DNA from: Alphaproteobacteria bacterium
GTDB lineage: Bacteria; Pseudomonadota; Alphaproteobacteria; UBA8366
DNA length: 64,000 nt
Reading direction: 5' to 3'
Assembly: GCA_028281325.1 (NCBI GenBank)
Contig: JANQKC010000009.1
Location: forward strand, 1 to 64,000
Below, piece by piece: positions 19,835 through 28,520 of the stretch (positions are counted from its first letter, which is position 1; each line of letters begins with the position of its first letter). The notes beneath the pieces are model-generated. The model searched no databases, was not told where the DNA came from, and saw nothing but the letters and a program-made list of their open reading frames with translations. Both the position numbers and the translations under genes were made by a program.

Positions 19835-20932
19835 TTAGCCTTTTTTGTTTCCCGATTCAACAGCTTTCAGCCGATCCTTCAACCGTGCCACTTCATCGAA
19901 CAAGCTCTTGAGGCGCCGCGTATACATGTATATCTCAGCCGCCTTGCTCTTTGCCACCGCCGGCGACCCCACCGCGATCATACCCGACTTCAGGTTCATG
20001 CCTACCGCCGAAGTTGCACCGACAACGACATCGTCGCCAATCTTAATGTGATCGGCCACGCCGACCTGCCCCGCGAGCACGACGCGGTTTCCGATCGTGG
20101 CGCTGCCCGCGATTCCCACCTGGCCGCAGATCATGCAGTTTTCGCCGATCACCACGTTGTGCCCGATCATCACCAGATCGTCGATTTTGGTATTGCCGCC
20201 GATGCGCGTCGAACTGAGCGTCCCGCGGTCGATCGACGTGCACGCGCCGATTTCCACGTTGTCCCCGACAATGACCGATCCAAGCGAGTTGATCCGCGTG
20301 AGACTCTCATTCTTGGCCGTCACTTCATCGACGACGCCGCTGCGCGCTTCTTCGGTCGCGCCGAGTTCGGGCGTGACGAAGCTAAAGCCATCGGCCCCGA
20401 TGCTGGCGTTGTGATGTACGATCACCCGCTCACCGATCTCGACCCGCTCGCCGATCCGGGCGCCCGCGTGGATCAGCCCCCGCGCGCCGACCCGCGCCCC
20501 CGCGCCGACCGTCACGTTGGACATCAGAATCGTGCCGTCGCCGATTTCGGCGCCGCTCGCGACATAGGTGAAGGGACCGATGCGAACATCGTTTCCGATC
20601 TTTGCATCCGGCTCGATCACCGCGCTTGCATGAATGCCATCCGGTGCGTGAACCGGCAGTTCGAAGAGAGCGGTGACGCCAGCCATCGCATAGCGCGGCC
20701 GCTTCACCTGAACGTAGCCCGCGAGCTGATCCTCGGGGACGGCGACCCCATCCTCCACGATGGCCGCTTTCGCCAGCGTCCCGTGAAGCGCCTTTACCAG
20801 CTTCTTGTCCATGGCGATGGCAAGATCGCGGGACGATGTGACCTCGTCCGGATGCGCCGCCCGCGTCACCTCGATCGATCCGTCACCGACCAACGTGCCG
20901 CCCAAGGCCGCCGCGATGTCACTAAGCTTCAT
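19835..20932 (-). CDS. lpxD: UDP-3-O-(3-hydroxyacyl)glucosamine N-acyltransferase
   Basis: 365 residues from the ATG at 20932. The longer frame to 21055 adds a non-homologous N-terminus that would overlap the divergent CoA-transferase gene. LpxD adds the N-linked hydroxyacyl chain in lipid A synthesis, using acyl-ACP. MKLSDIAAALGGTLVGDG begins the uridine-binding domain. A long left-handed hexapeptide-repeat domain follows (about 100-320) with IHASAVIEPDAKIGNDVRIG, the catalytic His region VIVHHNASIGADGFSF and VMIGHNVVIGENC. A C-terminal coiled helix (EIYMYTRRLKSLFDEVARLK) ends it. The operon neighbours are an ACP and a KAS. Confidence 0.96.
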   Translation of the reverse strand: MKLSDIAAALGGTLVGDGSIEVTRAAHPDEVTSSRDLAIAMDKKLVKALHGTLAKAAIVEDGVAVPEDQLAGYVQVKRPRYAMAGVTALFELPVHAPDGIHASAVIEPDAKIGNDVRIGPFTYVASGAEIGDGTILMSNVTVGAGARVGARGLIHAGARIGERVEIGERVIVHHNASIGADGFSFVTPELGATEEARSGVVDEVTAKNESLTRINSLGSVIVGDNVEIGACTSIDRGTLSSTRIGGNTKIDDLVMIGHNVVIGENCMICGQVGIAGSATIGNRVVLAGQVGVADHIKIGDDVVVGATSAVGMNLKSGMIAVGSPAVAKSKAAEIYMYTRRLKSLFDEVARLKDRLKAVESGNKKG

Positions 20933-21033
20933 CGACTGGTCCCGTCTCGCTAATCCTGCGGGCTTGCCTACACCGTCCGTCACGGGCAAACAAGGGGCTG
21001 ATGAATCGATCGACCGTCGGAGGGAGACCGCCA

Positions 21034-22272
21034 ATGCCGCCGCCCGCGTCCGCAACCAACGAACGCCCCCTTACCGGTATTCGCGTCGTCGGCCTGGAGC
21101 AATACATGGCCGGCCCCTATTGCACCATGCTGCTGGCGGACGCCGGCGCAGAGGTCATCAAGATCGAGCGGCCGGGGGTCGGCGACCCCCGACGGTCGAT
21201 CGCTCCCTTCGCCGAGAAGGACGGCGCGAAGAAAGCCGCCGGCTTCATGGCCTATAACCGGAACAAGAAAAGCCTGGCCCTCAACCTTCGGGACCCGCGC
21301 GGTCAGGACGTCTTCCGCAAGCTCGCCAGCACGGCGGACGTGGTGGTCGAGAACCTTCGCCCCGGATCGATGAGCAAACAGGGTCTCGGCCATCGCGAGA
21401 TGCGCACCGCCCACCCGCGCCTCGTCTGGGCGATCATCTCGGGTTTCGGCCGGATGGACGGGTACACAGGGCCCTACAGCGACCGGCCCGCCTTCGATAT
21501 CGTCGCCGAGGCGATGAGCGGGGTGATGAACCTCGTCGGATTCGAGGACAAGCCGCCCAGCGGCACGATTTACGGCTTGGCCGACGTCTATTCCGGCCTG
21601 TGCACAGCGTATGGGATCATGCAGGCGTTGTTCATGCGCGAACGCACGGGCGAAGGCCAACTCGTCGATTCGGCGATGTTCGACAACATGCTGGCGCTCA
21701 ACGAAGCGATGATCGCGCTGTATTCGGTCAGCGGCCAAGTGCCGCAACGCGGGCAATCCAAAAACTACTGGCCGCGCGGCGCCTTCGCGACGAAGGACGG
21801 CCATATCGCCATCAACGTGCCGGACGAAATCATCTGGAAACGCATCTGCGAAATCATGGAACGGCCGGACCTGGCGGAGGACGAACGGTCCTGCAACGGT
21901 CCCGCCCGCGCCGCCAACACCGACTATCTCGCACCGATCCTCGAAGACTGGCTCGGCGCGATGACCCGCGACGAGGCGGTCGCCACGTTCAACGACGCCG
22001 GCATTCCCTGCGGGCCGGTCTATGCCGCCGACGATGTGTTCAACGACCCGCACGTGGCGGCCCGGCGCGTGCTCATGCCCGTCGCCGATCCGGATGTCGG
22101 CGAATACCGGTTCGCCCGCACGCCGCCACTGCTCTCCGCCGCGCCGGAACTGCCCGCAGACCCGCCGCCCAATCTGGGCCAGCATACGCGGGAGATACTC
22201 GAGTCATTGTTAGGCTATGACGCGACCGACGTGGACGCGATGGCAGACGACGGCGTCGTGCAATTGCCCTAA
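21034..22272 (+). CDS. CaiB/BaiF family CoA-transferase
   Basis: 412 residues from the ATG at 21034, which has GGAGGGAG seven bases upstream. The ATG at 21001 is therefore less likely. Family III CoA-transferases move CoA between carboxylic acids. The family features are LTGIRVVGLEQYMAGPYCTM, LLADAGAEVIKIERPGVGDP, NRNKKSLALNLRDP, VVVENLRPG and RPAFDIVAEAMSGVMNLVG, which holds the catalytic Asp. The substrate is not predictable. It is divergent from lpxD and transcribed alone. Confidence 0.92.
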   Translation: MPPPASATNERPLTGIRVVGLEQYMAGPYCTMLLADAGAEVIKIERPGVGDPRRSIAPFAEKDGAKKAAGFMAYNRNKKSLALNLRDPRGQDVFRKLASTADVVVENLRPGSMSKQGLGHREMRTAHPRLVWAIISGFGRMDGYTGPYSDRPAFDIVAEAMSGVMNLVGFEDKPPSGTIYGLADVYSGLCTAYGIMQALFMRERTGEGQLVDSAMFDNMLALNEAMIALYSVSGQVPQRGQSKNYWPRGAFATKDGHIAINVPDEIIWKRICEIMERPDLAEDERSCNGPARAANTDYLAPILEDWLGAMTRDEAVATFNDAGIPCGPVYAADDVFNDPHVAARRVLMPVADPDVGEYRFARTPPLLSAAPELPADPPPNLGQHTREILESLLGYDATDVDAMADDGVVQLP

Positions 22273-22308
22273 GCGGAACCCGCTCGGGCTCGACGATCAC
22301 GGTCTAGC

Positions 22309-22485
22309 CTAGTAGTCGCTCCGGCTCCGGCGCAGCGGGTTGCGGACCCGGCTGCGGCCCGGCTCGCTCTCTTGCCGTTTCCGCTGGACGCGACGGTCCT
22401 GTCCCGGAAGACGCGCCCGGCGCATTTCGTCGGCGGTGACGTCGGCCCGGTCGGCCGGTTCGGATTGCTCTTGCTTGCGTTGCAT
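22309..22485 (-). CDS. Small highly charged hypothetical protein
   Basis: 58 codons from an ATG that has AAAGGTG a few bases upstream. An ATG at 22515 would add ten residues. The product begins MQRKQEQSEPADRADVTADE and is about half Arg, Glu, Gln, Asp and Ser, ending RNPLRRSRSDY. There is no family I recognise, no signal peptide and no cysteine in the preferred form. The frame is short and another frame overlaps it, so coding is uncertain. It is convergent with the CoA-transferase gene. Confidence 0.35.
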   Translation of the reverse strand: MQRKQEQSEPADRADVTADEMRRARLPGQDRRVQRKRQESEPGRSRVRNPLRRSRSDY

Positions 22486-22644
22486 GGTGCACCTTTCACC
22501 ATAATTCTGGTGCATCCCCCACTCGCAATCCTACGCCTCTCTGGCGCTAGTCCAAAGGCACTATTCGATGACATTTTAATTGGAAATTCTTATCGCCCGT
22601 TTCTCGGCCGGTCGGCATCGCCATGACCGACATCCGGCGCGCCG

Positions 22645-23196
22645 CTAAATCCCCTCGACCCGCACCTTGCGCCAACGCGCCGGCCAGTTTTTAGCCCGCA
22701 CGCGCGCCAAATAGTCGTCGAACCTCTCCCGCCCGCGCGGGGTCGGACGCGCCCGCAGGCCCAACAGGTCGTCGACGCCCCATGGCGCCATGACGGTAAG
22801 GCGACCGTCGCGTTCCAACCGGACGCCGATGCTGGTTGCGGTTTCGAGATAGAACCGTAAGGCGTCCTCGGTGTCGCGGTAGGGGCGGTCGCCGTTGCGT
22901 ACATGCATCCGGGCCTGGTTACGCACCTCCCACGGCACATCGGGCATTTCACGGCGCAGCCGTTCTTCCGCTCGCCGGTCCGCCGCCGGATCCCGGTTCG
23001 AAGGGTCGAAATACACGACGTCCACGTCCGCCACCGGCGTCGGCGCGGCGAGGTCGTGACAATGATCCCACACCGCGCTCCGCACATAGCCGGCCGCAAC
23101 CGCCCAATCCGGCAGATCAAGCGCACGGACCGCCTGTAAAACGGCAAGCCGCCGCGGATCGCCGAGAAACAGACTTTCAATAAGCGCAAGCGTCAC
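22645..23196 (-). CDS. Nucleotidyltransferase-family protein (NTP_transf_6 / COG3575-like)
   Basis: 183 residues. The N-terminal half contains WAVAAGYVRSAVWDHCHDL and VADVDVVYFDPSN, the GxxR...D-x-D-V pattern seen in the minimal nucleotidyltransferase family formerly DUF925. The C-terminal part holds SIGVRLERDGRLTVMAPWGVDDLLGL, with the third acidic residue, and a terminal basic helix. The natural substrate of this family is not established as far as I know. It follows the Cys-rich peptide gene on the same strand after 91 bp. Confidence 0.82.
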   Translation of the reverse strand: MTLALIESLFLGDPRRLAVLQAVRALDLPDWAVAAGYVRSAVWDHCHDLAAPTPVADVDVVYFDPSNRDPAADRRAEERLRREMPDVPWEVRNQARMHVRNGDRPYRDTEDALRFYLETATSIGVRLERDGRLTVMAPWGVDDLLGLRARPTPRGRERFDDYLARVRAKNWPARWRKVRVEGI

Positions 23197-23287
23197 GGTT
23201 TCCGGTCCTCGCCCTATCGGCCGCGCGCGAAAAACCGTCTGGCCAGCGTCCCGGAAATGGCGCCGAAACCCGGACGCCTCGCAGCCG

Positions 23288-23554
23288 TTACTTCGTCGGC
23301 TTCACGGTATCCGCCGACTTCGCCTTGTCCGCTGTGCCGGCCGCGCTGCCTTTGGTCATCTGACATTTCTTGACGCAGGTCGCTTTTTCCGCCGTGCATT
23401 TACCGGTGTCGTTCGGATTGAATTGCTTGCACTTCGCCAAGGCAAAATTGCAATGCATACAGCTCGATTGAGCCAAGGCCGGCGTACTAAGCCCAATCTG
23501 CGCCAAGGCAAGCAGGCCCCCGGCAATCGCTAGTAGCGAGAATACTCTACGCAT
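23288..23554 (-). CDS. Small secreted cysteine-rich protein
   Basis: 88 residues. A signal peptide (MRRVFSLLAIAGGLLALAQI...) ends at ALA-Q, residues 26-29. The mature 60-residue protein has six cysteines at 32, 35, 42, 53, 60 and 64, the first two in a CMHC motif, with spacing that suggests three disulfides or metal/haem binding. Only one His is near (His34), and there is no CxxCH. The C-terminal 20 residues are Lys/Ala/Thr-rich. I do not know the family. It lies 80 bp after the large lipoprotein gene on the same strand. Confidence 0.75.
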   Translation of the reverse strand: MRRVFSLLAIAGGLLALAQIGLSTPALAQSSCMHCNFALAKCKQFNPNDTGKCTAEKATCVKKCQMTKGSAAGTADKAKSADTVKPTK

Positions 23555-23634
23555 CGTCGCCTCCCTTGATTTTTGTTATTCAAGGAGTCAATCAAACCGG
23601 ACACTGCCGAGTCAAACGCGCATGACGCAAAGCG

Positions 23635-26600
23635 CTAGAACTGCCCCATAACGCCGATCGCATTTTCGAATTTTCCGACCGCGCCCTTGGCGGCCGCGAT
23701 GCGTTTCTTGAGGGTGTTCTCCAGCACGACTTGCGCCAGGATGCGCTTGGCGGCCTTGGGTTTGTCCGCGTTCGCGTTGTCGATCTTGGTCAACGCCGTA
23801 GCGTAATAGCTGCTCACCGCCCGCAGCGCGCCGGCGAGCGCCCCGCTCTCCGTGCCTTTGGTGATGCCGTCGATCGTTTCGTCGTCCTGATCGGTCAGCT
23901 TCTTCAAATCGCTGCCGTCCACGATGGCGACCGCCGATTTGAGCTTGTCTACATCATCCGGCGCAACGCCGCCGCTCGCCCATTCGGCCTCGATCCGAGT
24001 CGGATAGCCCTTGGCCTCGTCGCGCAGCGCCTTGATGGCCGCCAGCGTCTCGGCCCGGTAGCTCGCCTCGAACTTCCGGAAGGTCTTGCCGAGCGCCGAC
24101 GCTTCCGCCGGATCCTTAGGCTGGGCCGCCGTCGGCGCGACGCCGGGGGCCGACGCGCTGCCGGGCGCACCGGTCAGCGGCGTGGACGACGGTGGCGTAA
24201 CGAACCCGCCCCCGGCGAAGAAGGCAAGCTTGCGCGCCGACTCCGCGATCTTGCGCACATTGGTCGAGTAGTTTTTCACATACCAATTGCCCACGTCGTC
24301 CTTGGCGATGGCGTAGTTGGTCGTCCCGGACCCCGCGACGCGAACCCGGTTGATCGTCTGCCAGAACTGTTTGTCAATTTCGTTGATGATCTTGTTTTCG
24401 GTGTCATGCGCCGAAAACAGATCCGGAAACAACGGAAACCCCGACTGCAGGCCCTGACGCTGGAGCATATTCTTCCAGGCAACGTCATTTCCCTGCAACG
24501 TGGTGGCTGCAAAACTGGTCCGCAGGTACGCGACGGCCGGCCGGATATAGATCATGTCGCCCCGCTGCCGGTAGGCCTCGGCCAGCGCCTTGGTTGTATG
24601 CAGTTCCTCGATCAAATCCGCCTTACCGCTGCGCGCCGCATCCAGATGCTCATAGCGAAGCACGGCAATCAAACTGTCGAGCACGTCGCGGGCATTGGCA
24701 TTCTTGTCCGCCGCTAGTTGCGCGCCCGGGATCGAGAGTGCCGGCGGCAAAGACCCGACAATGGCGATGGCCGTATCCAATCTTTTCTGCCTCTTAGCCT
24801 CCGCTATCGCGTTAGACGCCGTTTTATTGGCGTCGGTCTTCGATTCCTCAAGCACCTCCGATAAGGCTTGCCGAACCAGCAGACCGCCGCTGGACCGGTA
24901 CTTGCCGGCGTTGGGCGACACGGTTTTGACAGCATTCGCCTTTGCCACTGCTACCGACCGATGTGCGGCGAACACCGGCCGTGACGTCAGTAGTTCCAGC
25001 ACCGCTTGCTGTAGATCCTGGATCGTCGCACCAAACGTGTTTTCGCGCTTGTTTTTTTCGGCGACTACAGCTTTTGCAGCAGCGCACGCATTCTGCAGCG
25101 ATTTCCTCTTCGCCACGGCGGTATCGTACAAGACGATGGGTTTCTTCAGCTTAACCAATTCGGAAAGAGCTTTTCCTTGCATTTCTTTTTCGAACTCTTC
25201 CGCAAGTTTCGTACCCGAGCCCGGCGTAAGGCTCGGCCTCGCTGTCGAATATGTCGCTTTGACCAACATTAGGCGTGAAAGCAGATCACCATTCGATACC
25301 ACCGTTGCCTCTTTAATTGCCGTGTCGAGAGCTTTCTCAATGGCGTTCGGAATTACGTCGTGCGCTACCGGTGTTTTGACTTTCCTCAATGCATCGACCG
25401 CAGATTTTACTTTTGCGTTAGCGTTCCCCGCGTCACCGGCTAGTCCAACGGCCTCAAGCATGCCCTCGTACTGCTTCAATGCATCCCGCTGCACCTGCGT
25501 CGGTGCAAGCGGAAGCGTGGCCGGAAAACTGCAGACAGCGGTCTCTGCTTTTTTGGCCGATGCCAATTCGGTCCTTGCCGTTGCATGCGCCTTCTTAAGC
25601 GTCGCAATCTCGCGCCTTGCCGTTTGTACCTGAACGCTTAGCGCCCGGATCAGCTGATCGAAGGCCTGCTCCGGGCCGTCGCCGAAGAGTTGGCTGGCAG
25701 CGGCAAGCTCGCGATCCTTGGCACCAACCAGAGCCTTTTCGTGCGTCTCCTCGTTCCGCATGGCGTCGATATGGACGAGGATCGAATTACCGACCGTCTG
25801 CAACACGCGAACGTAAGTGTCCGTCTGCGCGTCGTCCGAAACGCCGCCGTTCCAGCCGTCGTCGTCCCCGGTGCCATTGGACCTGTAGACCGACGACGTT
25901 GTCTGAAACAGCGACTCGTGGTTCACGACAAACAACACTTTCTGCGCAAAACGAATCAATGCATCATGCAACAGTCGGCGCGCCGCGTCCGCCTGCGCCC
26001 CGGGGTTCACGCAAGGGTTTTCGCCGCAAGAGGCGATTGTCCGTTTTCGCGACTTTTCAAGGAAATCTTCGATCAAGGCGAACAGACCGGGCTCAATCCG
26101 GCCGCGGTGCCAATCGAAGGAAACGTCGATGCCGATTTCGCCAAGACCACTAAGAGTTTCGTTGAAGTCTTCCAAAGTGCCCGAATTCAGCGCTGCGGGA
26201 CCCTGTACTAGACCGAATTTGCGTCGCGTCGCGTATCCGGCAAAGCGATCTTCAATGCGATCAGAGTCCTCTACCGATATGCGCCCATCAAAACGGCTTC
26301 GTGCGATCTTGAGGTCATAGTTCTTCGATTTGAACCAATAATGAGCATCAAGAAGCGCATTCGCGCCGCTGATAGGATCCTGGGTCAGGACGTGCACAAG
26401 GGTGCGATCGAGAACCTGCCACGCCTCGCGGCTAATTTGTTCTCTAGGCATGAACGGATTGACAAGACCGGTGAGTGGCGTCGCGAGGGTTCGTTGCAGT
26501 GGCGTCTCATAACGCAACGCCAATAACAGGTGGCTCCGCTGTATTAAACTCGCAATCTGTTTAGAAAGCTCAACTGTCGCCTGCTCCAGGGCCGAGAGAT

Positions 26601-27645
26601 CACGAGCACTCGTCTTCGACGTCCGCGCAGCATTTCGGAAGACGCCCAGTTCCCTCAACCCGACAACCGCCGTGACGAGCAGTTCCTCCGTATGCTGGCG
26701 GGCTTCCGTGAAGCCACGGGCCGTGCGCGCGACAACACGGATGAATGCGTCCTGGTCATCCGCACCCTGAAAAAGCAGCGAGGCTTGACGACGAAGGACA
26801 TCATCACGCGACCACACTTCGAAGAACTTGTTCGAACTGACATTGGCCCAAGAGGGCATTTCACCGTCGCCATCGCGCCCCGGACGGATGACTTCCCTGA
26901 CGCCTTCAAGGACCATATTGATATCCCTCCTTATGGCGGAGCGCATGTCAGCGGTCATCGCAGGCCAACCGACATCATCCGCCTGCAGCCTTTCGAGCTC
27001 TTTGGTGATTGCCCGCCAGTTGCGAAACAGTCTGCCGTTATTCGGCTTGGCCGCCAGATAGCTGTGGTAGGCTAAAGCCAATGATTTGGCTGGCCCGGCA
27101 CTCTCCGAAATATCCTTCAGCTTTCCGATAATGCTCCTTTCCGCATTGAACGAAGGCAGCAATTGAAAATCATTAAATGCTTCACTCGTGCGTTCCAAAT
27201 TATCTCCCGCCTCGCGCAAGAGCCGGCGGAATATCGCCTTGGGATCGATTTCTGACAAATCGCTGTAGAGGCTGAGCGTAGCCTCAACATTTTCCAACAG
27301 GTGCTCAGAGTCTTTTTTCGCCCGCACACTGGTGTTCTCGGTAAACGAGACCGGTATCGCTGCGATTCGGCCGTATTGATCGCGGCAAATTTCTGCATTC
27401 GAATTGGTAAAACCGCCGTCGCTGCGTACTTTCTCGCATAGATTACTCTTTAAACGTTCCAGCAACGGCCGTGCCCCCACCGCCATCACGGCGATCTGTT
27501 CGGTCTGCACATCCTTGTGATTGGCGAGCGGGCCTTTGTAGACGTCCACGTCGATGGTCATGACGGCGCAGCCGTAGAGTGCCGCGCCCATTGCCGCGGC
27601 CACGGCGGTCGTCCGCGCCGCGCGATAGGTTAGACGCAATCTCAT
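23635..27645 (-). CDS. Very large lipoprotein of unknown function (1336 aa)
   Basis: The open frame extends further upstream, but the real start is almost certainly the ATG at 27645, which overlaps the stop of the preceding lipoprotein gene (ATGA, 27642-27645). It begins MRLRLTYRAARTTAVAAAMG and then AALYGC, a lipoprotein signal with lipobox Cys26. The remaining 1310 residues are mostly predicted-helical by eye (many ELxxAxxxL runs), with a Gly/Pro/Ala-rich linker (about 1180-1215) near the C-terminal domain. I recognise no domain. The middle (about 24.8-27.4 kb) is visibly AT-richer than both ends. It could be an envelope scaffold or a toxin- or surface-associated lipoprotein, but there is no evidence to choose. 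Confidence 0.85.
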   Translation of the reverse strand: MRLRLTYRAARTTAVAAAMGAALYGCAVMTIDVDVYKGPLANHKDVQTEQIAVMAVGARPLLERLKSNLCEKVRSDGGFTNSNAEICRDQYGRIAAIPVSFTENTSVRAKKDSEHLLENVEATLSLYSDLSEIDPKAIFRRLLREAGDNLERTSEAFNDFQLLPSFNAERSIIGKLKDISESAGPAKSLALAYHSYLAAKPNNGRLFRNWRAITKELERLQADDVGWPAMTADMRSAIRRDINMVLEGVREVIRPGRDGDGEMPSWANVSSNKFFEVWSRDDVLRRQASLLFQGADDQDAFIRVVARTARGFTEARQHTEELLVTAVVGLRELGVFRNAARTSKTSARDLSALEQATVELSKQIASLIQRSHLLLALRYETPLQRTLATPLTGLVNPFMPREQISREAWQVLDRTLVHVLTQDPISGANALLDAHYWFKSKNYDLKIARSRFDGRISVEDSDRIEDRFAGYATRRKFGLVQGPAALNSGTLEDFNETLSGLGEIGIDVSFDWHRGRIEPGLFALIEDFLEKSRKRTIASCGENPCVNPGAQADAARRLLHDALIRFAQKVLFVVNHESLFQTTSSVYRSNGTGDDDGWNGGVSDDAQTDTYVRVLQTVGNSILVHIDAMRNEETHEKALVGAKDRELAAASQLFGDGPEQAFDQLIRALSVQVQTARREIATLKKAHATARTELASAKKAETAVCSFPATLPLAPTQVQRDALKQYEGMLEAVGLAGDAGNANAKVKSAVDALRKVKTPVAHDVIPNAIEKALDTAIKEATVVSNGDLLSRLMLVKATYSTARPSLTPGSGTKLAEEFEKEMQGKALSELVKLKKPIVLYDTAVAKRKSLQNACAAAKAVVAEKNKRENTFGATIQDLQQAVLELLTSRPVFAAHRSVAVAKANAVKTVSPNAGKYRSSGGLLVRQALSEVLEESKTDANKTASNAIAEAKRQKRLDTAIAIVGSLPPALSIPGAQLAADKNANARDVLDSLIAVLRYEHLDAARSGKADLIEELHTTKALAEAYRQRGDMIYIRPAVAYLRTSFAATTLQGNDVAWKNMLQRQGLQSGFPLFPDLFSAHDTENKIINEIDKQFWQTINRVRVAGSGTTNYAIAKDDVGNWYVKNYSTNVRKIAESARKLAFFAGGGFVTPPSSTPLTGAPGSASAPGVAPTAAQPKDPAEASALGKTFRKFEASYRAETLAAIKALRDEAKGYPTRIEAEWASGGVAPDDVDKLKSAVAIVDGSDLKKLTDQDDETIDGITKGTESGALAGALRAVSSYYATALTKIDNANADKPKAAKRILAQVVLENTLKKRIAAAKGAVGKFENAIGVMGQF

Positions 27646-28520
27646 GTCCCGCCTCCCGATCCGGTCGCGGGCTTCGTGGTCGTCTTGGTTTTCTCTTCGA
27701 CCTTTTGGGTTTCCACGACCGTCTTTTCCTGATTCGTGGTGTCCGTCTGCGCGGCCTCTTCCGGCTTCTTCTCGGGCTCTTTTTCCGGCTCCAGCGCCGC
27801 CGCGGTCGCCGCCGCGTTGGCAACCGACTTCTCCAACGCGTCGAGCGCTTCGCGATGCCCGTTCAACACGAGCTGCGCTTGCAGCATCAGCGCTTTCGCG
27901 GCGTTCTCGTCTCCCTTCGCGCGCAATGTGCTGAAATCGCCGAGCGCGCCGTCGATCGCCTCGAAAAACGCATCCGGACTGCCCCCCATGACGATGACGA
28001 GCCGATGGTCTTTCGGCGCTTCGCGAAAACCTTCCGGTCCGAACTGCATGAGACGACGGCCGGGCGTGAGTTGCGCCTTCAGTTCGGCTTTGACTTCGCG
28101 GAGCTGTACGCGCGGATCGTCCGTCGACGGGTCGTCGTCCTTCTTCGGGAAGGTAAACCCGGCATGGCTGCCGAGCGAATCGACGAACCCTGCCGGCACC
28201 CAACCGGACGCGAAACGCACGCCGCTGATGGCGCTCGCCTGTCCATGCACCCGCACCCGGTACATCGCCGGCGGCAGCTGACCTTGCGGGTCGAAGGAGC
28301 CGAGGTAGTAGATCTGTTCCACCTCATGCGCCGGCGAGGACGCGCCGTAGACCGTCGCGCCGACCACGCCACCGACAATTCCACCCGTCGTGTCGCAGCC
28401 GCCCATCGCAAGGCCCGCGACGGTTAGGCCAAAGAGAAAACGAACGCGACGCCGGCACTTGGCGGACGCGCTTCGGCCATCAATTGAAGAATGGATTCCG
28501 CTCTTCGGAATTCGTCGCAT
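27642..28520 (-). CDS. Lipoprotein of unknown function, partner of the 1336-aa lipoprotein
   Basis: 292 residues. The ATG at 28520 has GGAGGA a few bases upstream. An extended basic n-region precedes VRFLFGLTVAGLAMGGC, a lipoprotein signal with Cys42. A glycine-rich segment follows (DTTGGIVGGVVGATVYGASS), then a globular part with QIYYLGSFDPQGQLPPAMYR and HRLVIVMGGSPDAFFEAIDG. The last 60 residues are a charged tail of Glu, Lys and Thr. The stop overlaps the start of the large lipoprotein gene by 4 bp, which is strong evidence that the two are made together. I do not recognise the family. Confidence 0.85.
   Translation of the reverse strand: MRRIPKSGIHSSIDGRSASAKCRRRVRFLFGLTVAGLAMGGCDTTGGIVGGVVGATVYGASSPAHEVEQIYYLGSFDPQGQLPPAMYRVRVHGQASAISGVRFASGWVPAGFVDSLGSHAGFTFPKKDDDPSTDDPRVQLREVKAELKAQLTPGRRLMQFGPEGFREAPKDHRLVIVMGGSPDAFFEAIDGALGDFSTLRAKGDENAAKALMLQAQLVLNGHREALDALEKSVANAAATAAALEPEKEPEKKPEEAAQTDTTNQEKTVVETQKVEEKTKTTTKPATGSGGGT

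Noticed and set aside
27646-28203. N-terminal extension of the large lipoprotein frame
   Set aside because: It overlaps the upstream lipoprotein gene in another frame. The ATG at 27645 starts a proper lipoprotein signal and gives the ATGA overlap.
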